A stretch of DNA of 64,000 bases from Acidobacteriota bacterium. Its GTDB lineage: Bacteria > Acidobacteriota > Terriglobia > Acidiferrales > UBA7541. Position 1 is the stretch's first letter. Each line of letters opens with the position of its first letter. Below are positions 6,679 to 15,351 of the stretch, piece after piece. Both the position numbers and the translations under genes were made by a program. The notes under the pieces were generated by a model. It did not search any database and was not told the origin of the DNA. It worked only from the letters and a program-made list of their open reading frames with translations. Location of the stretch: positions 1 to 64,000 of the forward strand of contig JACQDE010000050.1 in the NCBI GenBank assembly GCA_016201285.1, in the 5' to 3' direction.

Positions 6679-8067
6679 TCAGTGCTGGTGTTTTGGCCCG
6701 CTGGCGGGGTTTTTCAACCGGCTCTCGGAGTCAATCAGGAAATTGCCCGAGGTCACGATAGTCTCCCCGGGGCGCAGGCCGGAGACGACGATCACCTGTT
6801 CGCTACCTGCGAGGGCGCCGGCTGCTTTCGGCAGGCCGGCGAGCTTCGGGCCGGTCTTGATGGGCCGTGGCTCGAAGTAGCCATCTCCGCGAGTGACGAA
6901 CACGACCTTTTCTGTTCCGGAGTCGAGCACTGCCTCTTGCGGTACGACGATCTGCGTGCCGTAGTCAATGGCCAGTTCGACGTCGGCGTACATGTCCGGC
7001 TTCAGATCGAGGCCCAGATTGGGCAACTCGATGCGCACCCGCACCGTACGCGTTTTCGGATCCACTCCAGGATTGATGAAATTCACTTTCCCTGTGTACG
7101 TCTTCCCCGGCGTGTAGCTCAGCCGCACCGTGGCTTCCTGGCCAACGCGCACGTACGGCACTTCGTACTCGAACACCTCCGCAAGCATCCAGACGGTGGA
7201 AAGGTCGGTGATCGTGTAAAGGTCCATCTCCGGGCTGACAAAACGCCCGTGGTGGTACGCGGCGCGCTCGGTCACGATGCCGGTCGCCGGCGAGTGGATC
7301 GTCAGCTCCCGCTTCACCTTGCCTTCCTTTTCGAGCGCGGCAATCTCTTCCTCGCCCACATCCCACAGCCGCAGGCGCTCGCGCGCCGCCTTCACCAACG
7401 ACGCTGCGCCACTCGACACCTCGGCATAGGGTGCGTCCTTCAGTTCCTTCTGCGCGCGCACGGCGATCAGGTATTCCTGTTGTGTGGAGACCAGGTCAGG
7501 GCTGTAGATGGTGAACAGTGGGTCGCCGGCTTTCACTTCTTTTCCGACGAAGTCCGCGAACACATGTTCGATGTAGCCGGACACCTTCGTGTGGATGTGC
7601 GCCACGCGCGTCTCGTCAATGCCGATGCGGCCAACGACACGCAGCACTCGCTCGATGCGCTGCCGCTCCACCTTGCCCGTGCGCACGCCGATCAGTTGCT
7701 GCTTCTCCGCGGTGATTCGCACGGTTCCCGGCGGCTGATTCTTCACGTCGCTTTCCTCGTCGGCATACTTGGGGACCAGGACCATGCCGCAATCGGGCGC
7801 CGTGCCGGGCTTGTCGGACTTGTAGACAGGGTGCATCGGGTCGTACCAGTAGAGGACCTTGCGCTCGCCCGGCGCAGCGGATTTGGCTTGTGCAGCTTCT
7901 GCCGGCAGGTTGTGGCCCGCATGCGGGTTCTGCGCAGCGGCGGCTGTTTTCGTGGCTGCCGCGGCGGGATTGGAGTCTGGCCACAGGGTGAGCGAACTGC
8001 GGTAAAACCACGCACCGCTGGCCAGGATGACCAGCAGGATCAGCGCGGAGATGATTTTCGTTTTCAT
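6679..8067 (-). CDS. cusB: CusB-type periplasmic adaptor with heavy-metal-binding domain
   Basis: A 462-residue membrane fusion protein of the efflux RND adaptor family. After an N-terminal anchor (about 5-22) there is a heavy-metal-binding domain at residues 71-103 (WYDPMHPVYKSDKPGTAPDC followed by GMVLVPKY), common in CusB homologues. Barrel-sandwich and hairpin regions follow, with VSGYIEHVFADFVGKEVKAG and ATGIVTERAAYHHGRFVSPE. The C-terminus ends in KHQH. It links CusA to the outer-membrane channel and can deliver Cu(I)/Ag(I). The start at 8067 overlaps the stop of the CusC-like gene by 4 bp. Confidence 0.92.
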   Translation of the reverse strand: MKTKIISALILLVILASGAWFYRSSLTLWPDSNPAAAATKTAAAAQNPHAGHNLPAEAAQAKSAAPGERKVLYWYDPMHPVYKSDKPGTAPDCGMVLVPKYADEESDVKNQPPGTVRITAEKQQLIGVRTGKVERQRIERVLRVVGRIGIDETRVAHIHTKVSGYIEHVFADFVGKEVKAGDPLFTIYSPDLVSTQQEYLIAVRAQKELKDAPYAEVSSGAASLVKAARERLRLWDVGEEEIAALEKEGKVKRELTIHSPATGIVTERAAYHHGRFVSPEMDLYTITDLSTVWMLAEVFEYEVPYVRVGQEATVRLSYTPGKTYTGKVNFINPGVDPKTRTVRVRIELPNLGLDLKPDMYADVELAIDYGTQIVVPQEAVLDSGTEKVVFVTRGDGYFEPRPIKTGPKLAGLPKAAGALAGSEQVIVVSGLRPGETIVTSGNFLIDSESRLKNPASGPKHQH

Positions 8068-9401
8068 GGTTTCCCTTCTTCCTGGGCGCTGCCGGACGCC
8101 CCGTCCAGGTCAATCCCGGTGAGTTCTTCGAGGCGCGCAAGCGCCTGCTGATAGCGGGCGAGTTCTTCGTAGTAGCTCGTCTCGTAATCGAGCACGGTGA
8201 TGAAGTTCGTGAGCATGCTCAGGAAATCCAGCGCTCCCACTTGGTAAGCCGTGAGCGACGATTCCAGCGCCAGCGCAGACTGCGGCACGATCGCCTTCGA
8301 ATACAGCGTGAGCAATTCGTCCGAGGCCCGCGCGGCCAGGAACTGTTCCTTTACCTGGAACACCAGCGCCGTGCGCACGGCTTCGCGCATCTGGCGGGCG
8401 CTGGCTTGCGTCTCGCTCGCTTCATTCACCGCGGCGTAGCGCCGGCCCTTGTTGAAGAAAGGCAGATTCATCGTGAACCGCAGGCCGTACATCTCCGGCA
8501 TGCCGGACGTACGGTTCTGGTAATCCCAACTGACGCTGAAGTCCGGATAGAACTCCTTCCGGGCGAGGTCGGTTGCCAGCCGGCTCTGTTCGATGAGTTG
8601 CTCCTGCCGCCGGATCTCCGGTGAATTCTCGACGCCCTTGCCGATCAACTCCTCAAACGAATACGGCAGGCCGGACTTCGCCATCTCCGCGGGCAGCGGA
8701 CCGAGCGGTGTGTCGGCCGACCGCAACAGTAGGCTGGCAATCTGCGCCTCCAGCGTGCGGCGGCGCTGTTCGAGCAGCGTCTGCCGTTGCCGGATGCGCG
8801 TCACTTCCACCTGCGCGCGGAGCACGTCCTGCTGCAGGCCCTTGCCGAGCTTGTAGCGCTCCTCGGCGATGCGCGCGAGCTTTTCCAGCAGCTCCTTGTT
8901 TTTTCCGGTGATCTCGAGTGCCTTGCCCACACCCCAGAGCTCGTAGTAAGCGAGCTTCACTTCCGCGCGGACGCGCCGCCGTGCCGCTTCCACGTTCGGG
9001 ATTTCGGCATCGGCTTCCTTGGCGGCGATTTTCCCGCGCAGGTCGCGCTTGCCAGGGTAGGGGATTTCCTGCATGACGCCGAGGGTGCGATAGCTCGAAG
9101 GGTCGTTTTTCTGCGTCTTGAACGGCGCGAGGCTGCCCATGTATCCGGCGGAAAGCTGCGGGTCGGGCAGCGCGCGGGCCTGCGCGATGCGGGCGCGTTT
9201 TGCGCCCACCATGCGCGCGGCGGCCTGAATGGACGGATGGTTGCGCTCGGCCTCGGCCACAAGTTCACCAAGTCTCACCGGAGGCGCGCTCGCAGCCGGC
9301 GGTTCGGCGGGGCTCACCGCAGGCGGTTCCTGCGCGCGGCTCACTCCGCCGGCGCCCAAAATCATCGTGATACTCAAAAGCAACAGCAGTCGAACTCTCA
9401 T
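8064..9401 (-). CDS. cusC: CusC/TolC-type outer membrane efflux channel
   Basis: A 445-residue outer membrane factor with a signal peptide (residues 1-23, ending GVSRAQ) and the two repeated OEP halves seen in TolC homologues. The first half includes NHPSIQAAARMVGAKRARIA and LPDPQLSAGYMGS. The second includes GVENSPEIRRQEQLIEQSRLA and FYPDFSVSWDYQNRTSGMPE. It forms the trimeric exit duct for CusBA. The ATG at 9401 is chosen because GAGGG lies about 7 bp upstream and the signal peptide begins there; an upstream in-frame extension to 9482 has no such site. Confidence 0.9.
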   Translation of the reverse strand: MRVRLLLLLSITMILGAGGVSRAQEPPAVSPAEPPAASAPPVRLGELVAEAERNHPSIQAAARMVGAKRARIAQARALPDPQLSAGYMGSLAPFKTQKNDPSSYRTLGVMQEIPYPGKRDLRGKIAAKEADAEIPNVEAARRRVRAEVKLAYYELWGVGKALEITGKNKELLEKLARIAEERYKLGKGLQQDVLRAQVEVTRIRQRQTLLEQRRRTLEAQIASLLLRSADTPLGPLPAEMAKSGLPYSFEELIGKGVENSPEIRRQEQLIEQSRLATDLARKEFYPDFSVSWDYQNRTSGMPEMYGLRFTMNLPFFNKGRRYAAVNEASETQASARQMREAVRTALVFQVKEQFLAARASDELLTLYSKAIVPQSALALESSLTAYQVGALDFLSMLTNFITVLDYETSYYEELARYQQALARLEELTGIDLDGASGSAQEEGKP

Positions 9402-9506
9402 TCGAATTCCCTCGCTCCCCATAGTGGGGATTTTGCATGCAATGAAAGCGGCTATGGTCTGCGTCCGGACACAACAGGACACGTGTGCGAAGTTATCAGA
9501 AGAGAA

Positions 9507-9911
9507 TTAGATCAGAAAAGTGCAGAGAAGAGTTTGCCGGTCGGGGGGAGAAATGTTCTGCCCGTGCTCGGCCTGGGCGGCCGGGCGGGAAAAGGCATTT
9601 GCGTCGATCACAAGCGCTATATGCCCAAGTAACACCGACGCAGGGGCAACGTTGACCTTCCCGAAGTCCGCGCCGCTGTCCAGTACAGGAGCCGCCTTCA
9701 TCTGGCAGCAGGGGCGCCCTGCGGCGTTGGCCTGAAGGGCGGCCAAACCATCAGCAGCCGCTGTCTGCTGGCAGTGCGACGCATCCGGCGCAGAAACAGC
9801 CGGAGCGCATTCCGTGGGAAGCGCCATCACCATGGCGCACGCGGAAAGCGGCGCTGGAGCCAGGCTCGCCAAGCTCAAGCAGAGTATCGAAATAAGAACG
9901 CGTCGCTCCAT
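9507..9911 (-). CDS. Small secreted Cys-rich protein at the head of the cus operon
   Basis: A 134-residue protein with a signal peptide (MERRVLISILCLSLASLAPA) followed by a Cys-containing region: SACAMVMALPTECAP, SHCQQ and RPCCQMKAAP. A hydrophobic stretch VLLGHIALVIDA lies near the C-terminus. I do not recognise a named family. The gene is the most upstream member of the copper-efflux cluster, about 105 bp before cusC. A TGCTATACT extended -10 lies only 9 bp before the ATG at 9911, so the message may be nearly leaderless; AAGG precedes the ATG. Cys/Met/His content and position suggest periplasmic Cu binding, which is inference. Confidence 0.6.
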   Translation of the reverse strand: MERRVLISILCLSLASLAPAPLSACAMVMALPTECAPAVSAPDASHCQQTAAADGLAALQANAAGRPCCQMKAAPVLDSGADFGKVNVAPASVLLGHIALVIDANAFSRPAAQAEHGQNISPPDRQTLLCTFLI

Positions 9912-10049
9912 AAACCTTAAGTATAGCAAATCGAGGGCCAGAACTCCATCCCGCCAAGTGTCCTACCGATAACCACTTGGGCAGCCTGGGGGAAGCCCTG
10001 TCCTGTTAGATGCGCTTTCTCGTCCGCGCGGCAGGGAGAATTGGCGCTC

Positions 10050-10526
10050 CTAGCTTTCTGGCGCAGGCGAAGCCCTCAAAACAGCGGGAGGCTCGCTGGC
10101 CGTAGGCGGGGCAACGATTCGTGCGAGTCGTTCCATGACTTCCCGAAGTGCCTCGCGCGTGGCCGAGTCTTTTTCTTGTAGGGCATCCTTGATCCCGTCG
10201 CTTTTGTCCAGAATCGCCTGCAATTCGGGCTTGAACTTCACCATGTCCGGTCGAGCTATGTCCGCGCGTACTTCGATGAAGAACTGCGTCGCTAGGTTCT
10301 GTGCCTCTCTGTAATCCTTCTGGGCTGTGCGGTCCAGGACATGAAGCATCATGCTCTCCAGGTGGCAGATGCGCTGGCGGCCCATCGCTTCATTCAATTG
10401 CCTGTCTGCGACTTGCAAGTCGCCAACCGCATTTATGTACTTCTGGTGCTCCGGCCAGTAGCCTGCCGCAAACGAGAGGGCGGCGATGACCAAGATTCCA
10501 AATAAGCCGATGCTTTTTCTTGCCAT
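10050..10526 (-). CDS. Hypothetical membrane-anchored coiled-coil protein
   Basis: A 158-residue protein with one N-terminal hydrophobic segment (about residues 6-21, IGLFGILVIAALSFAAGYWP) and a mostly helical, charged remainder with probable coiled coil (VGDLQVADRQLNEAMGRQRI and ALQEKDSATREALREVMERL). The C-terminus is Pro/Ala/Ser rich. The ATG at 10526 is preferred because AGGGA precedes it and the anchor starts there. I do not recognise a family. It stands alone between the efflux operon and the peptidase gene, and 10527-10748 holds no supported gene. Confidence 0.6.
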   Translation of the reverse strand: MARKSIGLFGILVIAALSFAAGYWPEHQKYINAVGDLQVADRQLNEAMGRQRICHLESMMLHVLDRTAQKDYREAQNLATQFFIEVRADIARPDMVKFKPELQAILDKSDGIKDALQEKDSATREALREVMERLARIVAPPTASEPPAVLRASPAPES

Positions 10527-10748
10527 GGTATCCCTAATTCTTATTATCGGCATTCCGCGGCCGCAGAAAAGACGACACCACGGAAATTGCCGTCAATCAG
10601 CTAATAGACGCAGAAGCATGAGGTTTGGGGTTCCTGAGTTTTTCGGGGACGAGCGGTCGGGGGCTGGAGACAACCACTGCTTCCGTAGATCAGCGAAATA
10701 TGCTGTGGAGCCGGACCAAGGTTCTGATTTTTCTCGGGTTTCCCACTC

Positions 10749-11819
10749 CTACTCGGGCATCTTCAAGTGCCCCACCATCGCCAAGGGCTCTCCCTGGTTC
10801 ACCGGCGGAGTGGCAACCACATACAGTATAACACCGGAAAACGGCGCCCGAACCTCCTGAATCGTCTTCCCGAAGAAATCTGTTAGAACTCCGAGTATTG
10901 ACCCCTGGGCCACGGTAAGACCGGGCTTCACCCGGGCGTGGAAGGTTCCCGTTTCTGGCGCGCGCAACACTTCGTTGCGGTCAATCCAGATGGGGTGTTC
11001 GGCGCGCTTCGGCTCGCCGCCCAACATTTTGAAGTGGCGCAGCAGATTAAAGGCGCCAGCTTCGGCCAAATCCACGCCTTCCGCATCCACCTGGCCCATC
11101 CCGCCCGTCTCTGTCGTGATGGCGGGTTTGCCGCGGGTAATGGCCGTGTTTGCGGTGTACACGGATTTGGCCGGGTCGCCGCTCCGCTCGTTGTCGATCA
11201 CGATGTGATCCAGCCCGAACGCCAGCACCATCTCCTTCGACTTGGCGTTCACTGTGGGGGTCCCATTCGTCATCCAGTAAGAGTAGGGCCGCAGTGCCTC
11301 GTTGCCGTCGCCACAGTGCAGGTCCGCCACGTAGTCTGACTTCTCAATCACTTCGCGCGTGATGGCGTCGGCGATCCGTTCGGAAAGCGTGCCGTCGGCC
11401 TTCCCGGGATAGACGCGGTTCAAGTTCTTGCCGTCGGTCGGGCTGTAATAAATCGTGCGGCTGAGAAACGAAGGCATGTTGGCCACGTGTACGATAATGA
11501 TAGTGCCCGCGAGCTCTTGCGGGTCCACCTTGGCTGGAAATCGCTGCATGGCCACAATCGGCGCGTACTCGTAGCCATGCGTCCCCGCCACCAGCCCCAG
11601 CACCGGCCCCGCTTTCGCGCCGTGAATCACCGTCACCGGGATGCGCGTGCCCTGGTCAGCGCCACGGGCCGGCACTTCCAGGAATCCCGACGCGCGCGTC
11701 CCCGGCGCCGCCGCCAGCGGTCCCACGGAGAAACTTGCGCGCTGTGCGAAGGATGCGGCCGGCAACAAAAGGCTCAACGCGAGAACAAACGCCGCAATTC
11801 GTAGGTTTCGGCAAATCAT
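10749..11819 (-). CDS. Secreted M14-type zinc carboxypeptidase / succinylglutamate desuccinylase family protein
   Basis: A 356-residue protein with signal peptide (residues 1-25, ending ASFAQ) and an AstE/AspA-type M14 zinc hydrolase domain. Zinc ligands are recognisable: His and Glu in GTHGYEYAPI and His in YVADLHCGDGNE. A C-terminal beta-rich region (FHARVKPGLTVAQGSILGVL, EVRAPFSGVILY) resembles the biotinyl-lipoyl-like domain of this family. It would cleave an amide or peptide bond in the periplasm; the substrate cannot be told. The start at 11819 is supported by GGAGG 8 bp upstream. It has no obvious operon partners. Confidence 0.8.
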   Translation of the reverse strand: MICRNLRIAAFVLALSLLLPAASFAQRASFSVGPLAAAPGTRASGFLEVPARGADQGTRIPVTVIHGAKAGPVLGLVAGTHGYEYAPIVAMQRFPAKVDPQELAGTIIIVHVANMPSFLSRTIYYSPTDGKNLNRVYPGKADGTLSERIADAITREVIEKSDYVADLHCGDGNEALRPYSYWMTNGTPTVNAKSKEMVLAFGLDHIVIDNERSGDPAKSVYTANTAITRGKPAITTETGGMGQVDAEGVDLAEAGAFNLLRHFKMLGGEPKRAEHPIWIDRNEVLRAPETGTFHARVKPGLTVAQGSILGVLTDFFGKTIQEVRAPFSGVILYVVATPPVNQGEPLAMVGHLKMPE

Positions 11820-11864
11820 GTGTTGCCTCCTTCTTCTTTCAGTCAGCACGAGCCGCGACCCGTC

Positions 11865-12419
11865 TCAGAGGGGTGGGTCCTGCGCGGATGCCGGCCGGTT
11901 TTCGCGCGTTGCGCGCAGCACTCCCGTTTCGTCGAGATAAAAGTTCCGGTAGCCCCAGTTGCGCGGCCGCGCGAGCAGAGTGTACTGCCGGTAAGCGCCG
12001 CTCGCGTCTGCAGGCCTCACGGTGTATTCGAGCTGGTAGCCCTCGGCGAGCGCCGTTTGCGCCGCTTGCTTCATCCGCTCGCCCGACGCGCCGGAAAGCG
12101 CCTCGATAGAAGGCGGAAAGCTGCCGCCCTGTGCGTCCGCGTAGACAGCAAGAGAGGCACCGGCGTCGCGCAGCGCGCGGATGGCCCGCTCTTCGGCCTG
12201 TGCTGCGGCCTCGCCTCCGCGCCTCTCCGGCACCACGTACCACATGAATCCCCAGATGGCGCCGAGCAGGATTGCATACCGAATGACAACGGCAATCCAG
12301 TTGGTTTTCTTGGGCGGAGCTTCCCCCGCCTGCGCATCGCCGCTCAGGTCGGTCCCGCAATAGGGGCACACTTCGGTCGCTTGATTCAGTTCGCGTTCGC
12401 ACTCGCGGCAAGTGTACAT
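11865..12419 (-). CDS. Zinc-ribbon membrane protein of unknown function
   Basis: A 184-residue protein that begins with a zinc ribbon (CRECERELNQATEVCPYCGT: two CxxC pairs), followed by a transmembrane helix (about residues 41-62, WIAVVIRYAILLGAIWGFMW) and an extracytoplasmic domain with RALRDAGASLAVYADAQGGS, YRQYTLLARP and NFYLDETGVLR. The outer part resembles pseudopilin-like or secretin-adjacent proteins in layout (a residue carrying GG, aromatic strands), but I cannot name a family. It is a single gene between the M14 peptidase and the next secreted protein. Confidence 0.65.
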   Translation of the reverse strand: MYTCRECERELNQATEVCPYCGTDLSGDAQAGEAPPKKTNWIAVVIRYAILLGAIWGFMWYVVPERRGGEAAAQAEERAIRALRDAGASLAVYADAQGGSFPPSIEALSGASGERMKQAAQTALAEGYQLEYTVRPADASGAYRQYTLLARPRNWGYRNFYLDETGVLRATRENRPASAQDPPL

Positions 12420-12566
12420 AGGCTGCGTATTTTACCGCCTTCCGCTGGCCGCGGCCAAAGACCCTGCGCGCACTTGGCGCAAATGCGGGCATTGAAAGGA
12501 AGAGTATCAGGTCACTACAGGTCTAAGGCTACTGGTCGTTGTTCGCTGCGCACTGGTCGCTTCTGA

Positions 12567-13265
12567 CTACGCCTCGGGCGCGTGTCCGACTACAACGAGC
12601 CCCATCACGAGCGGCGCCGGCGTCCCGCCCGTGGGCTGCACCTGCACGCGGAAGTAGAGCGCCCATAGGTTTTCTTCCTCCTGGCGCACAAGTTCGGGAA
12701 TTGTCGCGTGTTCGCCCTCGCCGCTGGTCAGGCTCCACACGGAGGGATGATTCAGTCCGATCGCCTTCTTGCTCAGGTTGACCACATCCACTCTGGTGAA
12801 GTTGACCGGGTTTGAATCCTCCCCGGCGGGCACTAGGAGCAGAAAATCGCGGATCGGCGAAACGCCCATGTGGTTGCCGTCCACGGGGTGCAACGCGTAG
12901 CGCAAGGTAAAAACTCCGGGCTTTACGAGTTGCTTCCTGAAGTCGCGGGTCTCCCGCAAAAAACGGATGGCGCCGAACAGCGTCCCTTCTTCGAACTGGC
13001 CGTAAGCAATACCAAGCTTCTGTTGCGCCGTGGCGCGGGCTGGCACAACCGCTCTTAGCCAGATCTCGCACAGCGGTCCTTCGGGGCCTGCAACGCGCAA
13101 CGCAGCGCTGCCCAGCGTTTCGCGGATTGCCGGCGCAAGTTCCGCCGGCGCGGCCGCATCGAATGTTTCCACCTTGTAATCCTGCGCGCGCGCCCCAGCG
13201 GCAGGCACGAGGATCGTCACCAGCAGAATAGCTATATGGAGACGTTTTGCGGACAAGTACAACAT
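12567..13265 (-). CDS. Secreted hypothetical protein
   Basis: A 232-residue protein with a signal peptide (LHIAILLVTILVPAAGARAQ, cleavage near residue 27). The mature part has ETFDAAAPAELAPAIRETLG, a segment CEIWLRAVVP, and later FTLRYALHPVDGNHMGVSPI and DFLLLVPAGED. This recalls small secreted Acidobacteria proteins of unknown function; I do not recognise a catalytic motif. The ATG at 13265 is chosen because GGAGG lies 6 bp upstream and the signal peptide begins there, whereas the upstream extension runs through a terminator hairpin. Confidence 0.65.
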   Translation of the reverse strand: MLYLSAKRLHIAILLVTILVPAAGARAQDYKVETFDAAAPAELAPAIRETLGSAALRVAGPEGPLCEIWLRAVVPARATAQQKLGIAYGQFEEGTLFGAIRFLRETRDFRKQLVKPGVFTLRYALHPVDGNHMGVSPIRDFLLLVPAGEDSNPVNFTRVDVVNLSKKAIGLNHPSVWSLTSGEGEHATIPELVRQEEENLWALYFRVQVQPTGGTPAPLVMGLVVVGHAPEA

Positions 13266-13280
13266 TTTTCCTCCGACGAT

Positions 13281-13313
13281 AAAAAAGCCCGCCTCCTTCA
13301 GGCGGGCTTTTTC
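13281..13313 (-). terminator. Rho-independent terminator after the DUF1326-like gene
   Basis: A perfect stem GCCCGCC / GGCGGGC with a 7-nt loop is flanked by A6 and T5, so it works on either strand. Only the upstream minus-strand gene ending at 13340 needs it. It lies immediately before the ribosome binding site of the next gene. The core is the same GCCCGCC...GGCGGGC palindrome found elsewhere in the window. Confidence 0.8.
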
Positions 13314-13339
13314 ATTTTCGCGCCTTGCCACGGCGAAAT

Positions 13340-14011
13340 CTACCGCGAAAACATTCCAACGAAGGCACCGCGCCGTTCGGCTTCCTTCCATGTACCGCCA
13401 AGGTGGTTGCCCTGATAGCTTGCGTTCACGGCGACGGCGGGCATCGCGTGCATCAGGCCTCCGGCCAGCGGCTGGTAGAACACCTCTTCGTTGTGGCAGA
13501 TGGAGTCACCGCTCGTGATCGTGCGCGTGGAGATCCTGGCCAGGTTTCCCGCTTCGAGCGTGGCGTAGCCGTGCTGCCCGTTCACGTCCACCGCAAAGCG
13601 AATGGGCGAGACTTCCACGGCCACGATGTTCTTCAACAGATCGGCCGTCTGCGCTTGCGCAAACTGGGTCAACGCCGTGCGCTGGGCCTCGTTGGCCCGC
13701 TCATCCACGATCATCACGGCCTTCGCCGGCAGCGGGTTCGAGTAGGGATCGCCCAGCGTCGAGCTGGCCCGCACCACCGCCACCACGCTCAGCCCGTCGA
13801 GCGCGACGCCTTCCCAAGCGCCCTTTTCGACGCGCCAGGCCAGCACCGCGTCATGCCCGGTCAGCCCCACTTCGCCGTTGGCGAAGCACGGGCCGGTGTA
13901 CACGTCCGCCGTGCGCACTTCGATGTAGTCCCCGTGAACCTGTGCCATTGCCGGCGCAGCCAGCGTCACAACGGCCAATGCCAGTGCGAATAGAAGCCTC
14001 TTCGCATTCAT
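13340..14011 (-). CDS. Secreted DUF1326-like protein
   Basis: A 223-residue protein with a signal peptide (residues 1-23, ending APAMAQ). The mature N-terminus HGDYIEVRTADVYTGPCFAN followed by GEVGLTGHDAVLAWRVEKG matches what I recall of DUF1326 proteins of Acidobacteria. The segment VVAVVRASSTLGDPYSNPLP and the late SICHNEEVFYQPLAG also fit. The family has no established biochemical role. A terminator follows the gene at 13281-13313. About 100 bp upstream lies the small Cys-rich gene of the Pao operon, so it may be the last gene of that transcript. Confidence 0.65.
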   Translation of the reverse strand: MNAKRLLFALALAVVTLAAPAMAQVHGDYIEVRTADVYTGPCFANGEVGLTGHDAVLAWRVEKGAWEGVALDGLSVVAVVRASSTLGDPYSNPLPAKAVMIVDERANEAQRTALTQFAQAQTADLLKNIVAVEVSPIRFAVDVNGQHGYATLEAGNLARISTRTITSGDSICHNEEVFYQPLAGGLMHAMPAVAVNASYQGNHLGGTWKEAERRGAFVGMFSR

Positions 14012-14108
14012 GGTTTCTGCTCCTGCTTGTCCGGATTGCGCTATGCCTGCGCGGAACGTATTCTCCCACGGCCGGCTGCGGGATTCAATTCTGGCGGTTG
14101 GAATCGTT

Positions 14109-14342
14109 CTAAGCTGTTTCGCAGCAGCCGCGGCCCGGCCGGCACTGCTCCAGGTCCACGGCCTGGCCGTCTGGTCCGAGCACGGACTGCGTCTGCGAGC
14201 ACCACATGTTGCCGTACGTGCGCGATTCCGCGACGGAGGGATCGCCCGCCTGTTCCATGCCCTCCACTTGGTAGAACATGGTCTTTGCGCGCAGGCAGCA
14301 GCAGATCTGGCCGGCGGATATCATCTCGTTCAGGCTAGCCAT
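14109..14342 (-). CDS. Small Cys-rich protein coupled to the molybdoenzyme operon
   Basis: A 77-residue cytosolic-looking protein with seven cysteines in three clusters: GQICCCLRAK, GNMWCSQTQ and LEQCRPGRGCCETA. The ATG at 14342 lies inside the last codons of the FAD-subunit gene (8-bp overlap), indicating translational coupling. I do not recognise a family. Cys clusters plus tight coupling to an Fe-S/molybdenum hydroxylase suggest a role in cofactor or cluster delivery or as a small subunit; this is inference. It could also be an unrelated metal-binding peptide. Confidence 0.6.
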   Translation of the reverse strand: MASLNEMISAGQICCCLRAKTMFYQVEGMEQAGDPSVAESRTYGNMWCSQTQSVLGPDGQAVDLEQCRPGRGCCETA

Positions 14343-15351
14343 GTTGCATTCCCTCCTTGCCGTGCGCGGCCGCCTCGAGTAGCGCCCGCTTCACGGCCAC
14401 CCGCGCGAGTTGCACCTTGTACTTGTTTCCGCTGAGCGCCTTCGCGCCGCGAACCGCCGCCTCGCCGGCTTTCGCCGCCGAATCCTCCGTGATGGTTTGC
14501 CCGGCGAGCAGCTTCTCCGCCTCGTGCGCGGGCCATGGCACCGGCGCCACGTGGCCCAACACGATGCGCGCGCTCTTCACCTTGTCGCCGCTCATGCGCA
14601 GCGCGACGGACGCCGTTGCCAGCGGCCAGTCGAGCGCCTCTTTCTGGCGCACTTCGTAGGTCGCCGTCAGCATCCCCTTCGACGCTGCGGCAAGGATGAT
14701 CTCCGTGACGATTTCATTCGGCATCAGCACGTTTTCGCGCTCGCCCTCTCTCTTTGGCGTCGCGAAAAAACTGGCTAGGGGAATCTCGCGCTCGCCCTTC
14801 GGCCCGGCGACCTTCACCCTTGCCCCGAATGTAATCAGCGCTGGCGCCAAGCTCGACGGGTGTACGTAGTATGCGCCAGGGCTGCCGCCGGGGTGGCCGA
14901 AGATGGCGTGGTAACGGTTGTCACCTGCCGGCACGAGCGGCTGTCCCTTCTCGTCCTTCGCCAGCAGCCCGAAGCCGTTGCGGAAATACCAGCACCGCGG
15001 CCGCTGGCACAGATCGCCGCCCACCGTGCCCAGGTTGCGGATCTGCGGGCTTGGCACGCTGCCCGCCGCGTGAGCCAGCGAGTGGTAGTCGTCGTGGACG
15101 GCCTTGTGATCGTGCAGTTCCTGCAGCGTCACCATCGCCCCGATGCGCAGTCCCGACGCGCTGGACGTGATGCCGCTCAGCTCCTTGATGCCCCGCAAGC
15201 TCACTACGCGCTTCGGCGTTGCCACGTAGTTTTTCATCAAGCTCAGCAGGTCAGTGCCTCCGGCCAGGATTTCCGCTTCACCCCATTGCGCCGCGAGCAG
15301 CCCGGCCGCTTCCTTGGTTGTCGTTGGATTCGCGTATTCGAAGACGTTCAT
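14335..15351 (-). CDS. FAD-binding subunit of a Pao/xanthine dehydrogenase-type molybdenum hydroxylase
   Basis: A 338-residue CO dehydrogenase/xanthine dehydrogenase medium subunit. The FAD-binding stretch AEILAGGTDLLSLMKNYVAT and RNLGTVGGDLCQRPRCWYFR are characteristic, the latter matching PaoB/YagS. The family passes electrons from the Fe-S clusters through FAD to an acceptor. In the loop after RCWYFR the segment NGFGLLAKDEKGQPLVPAGD lacks the further cysteines I recall in E. coli PaoB, so the extra [4Fe-4S] cluster of PaoB is probably absent. It starts directly after the molybdopterin subunit (TAA then ATG). Confidence 0.88.
   Translation of the reverse strand: MNVFEYANPTTTKEAAGLLAAQWGEAEILAGGTDLLSLMKNYVATPKRVVSLRGIKELSGITSSASGLRIGAMVTLQELHDHKAVHDDYHSLAHAAGSVPSPQIRNLGTVGGDLCQRPRCWYFRNGFGLLAKDEKGQPLVPAGDNRYHAIFGHPGGSPGAYYVHPSSLAPALITFGARVKVAGPKGEREIPLASFFATPKREGERENVLMPNEIVTEIILAAASKGMLTATYEVRQKEALDWPLATASVALRMSGDKVKSARIVLGHVAPVPWPAHEAEKLLAGQTITEDSAAKAGEAAVRGAKALSGNKYKVQLARVAVKRALLEAAAHGKEGMQHG

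Noticed and set aside
6493-8151. Plus-strand open frame of 552 codons opposite cusB
   Set aside because: Antisense shadow of the cusB and NosL-like genes; the residues have no recognisable fold or motif.
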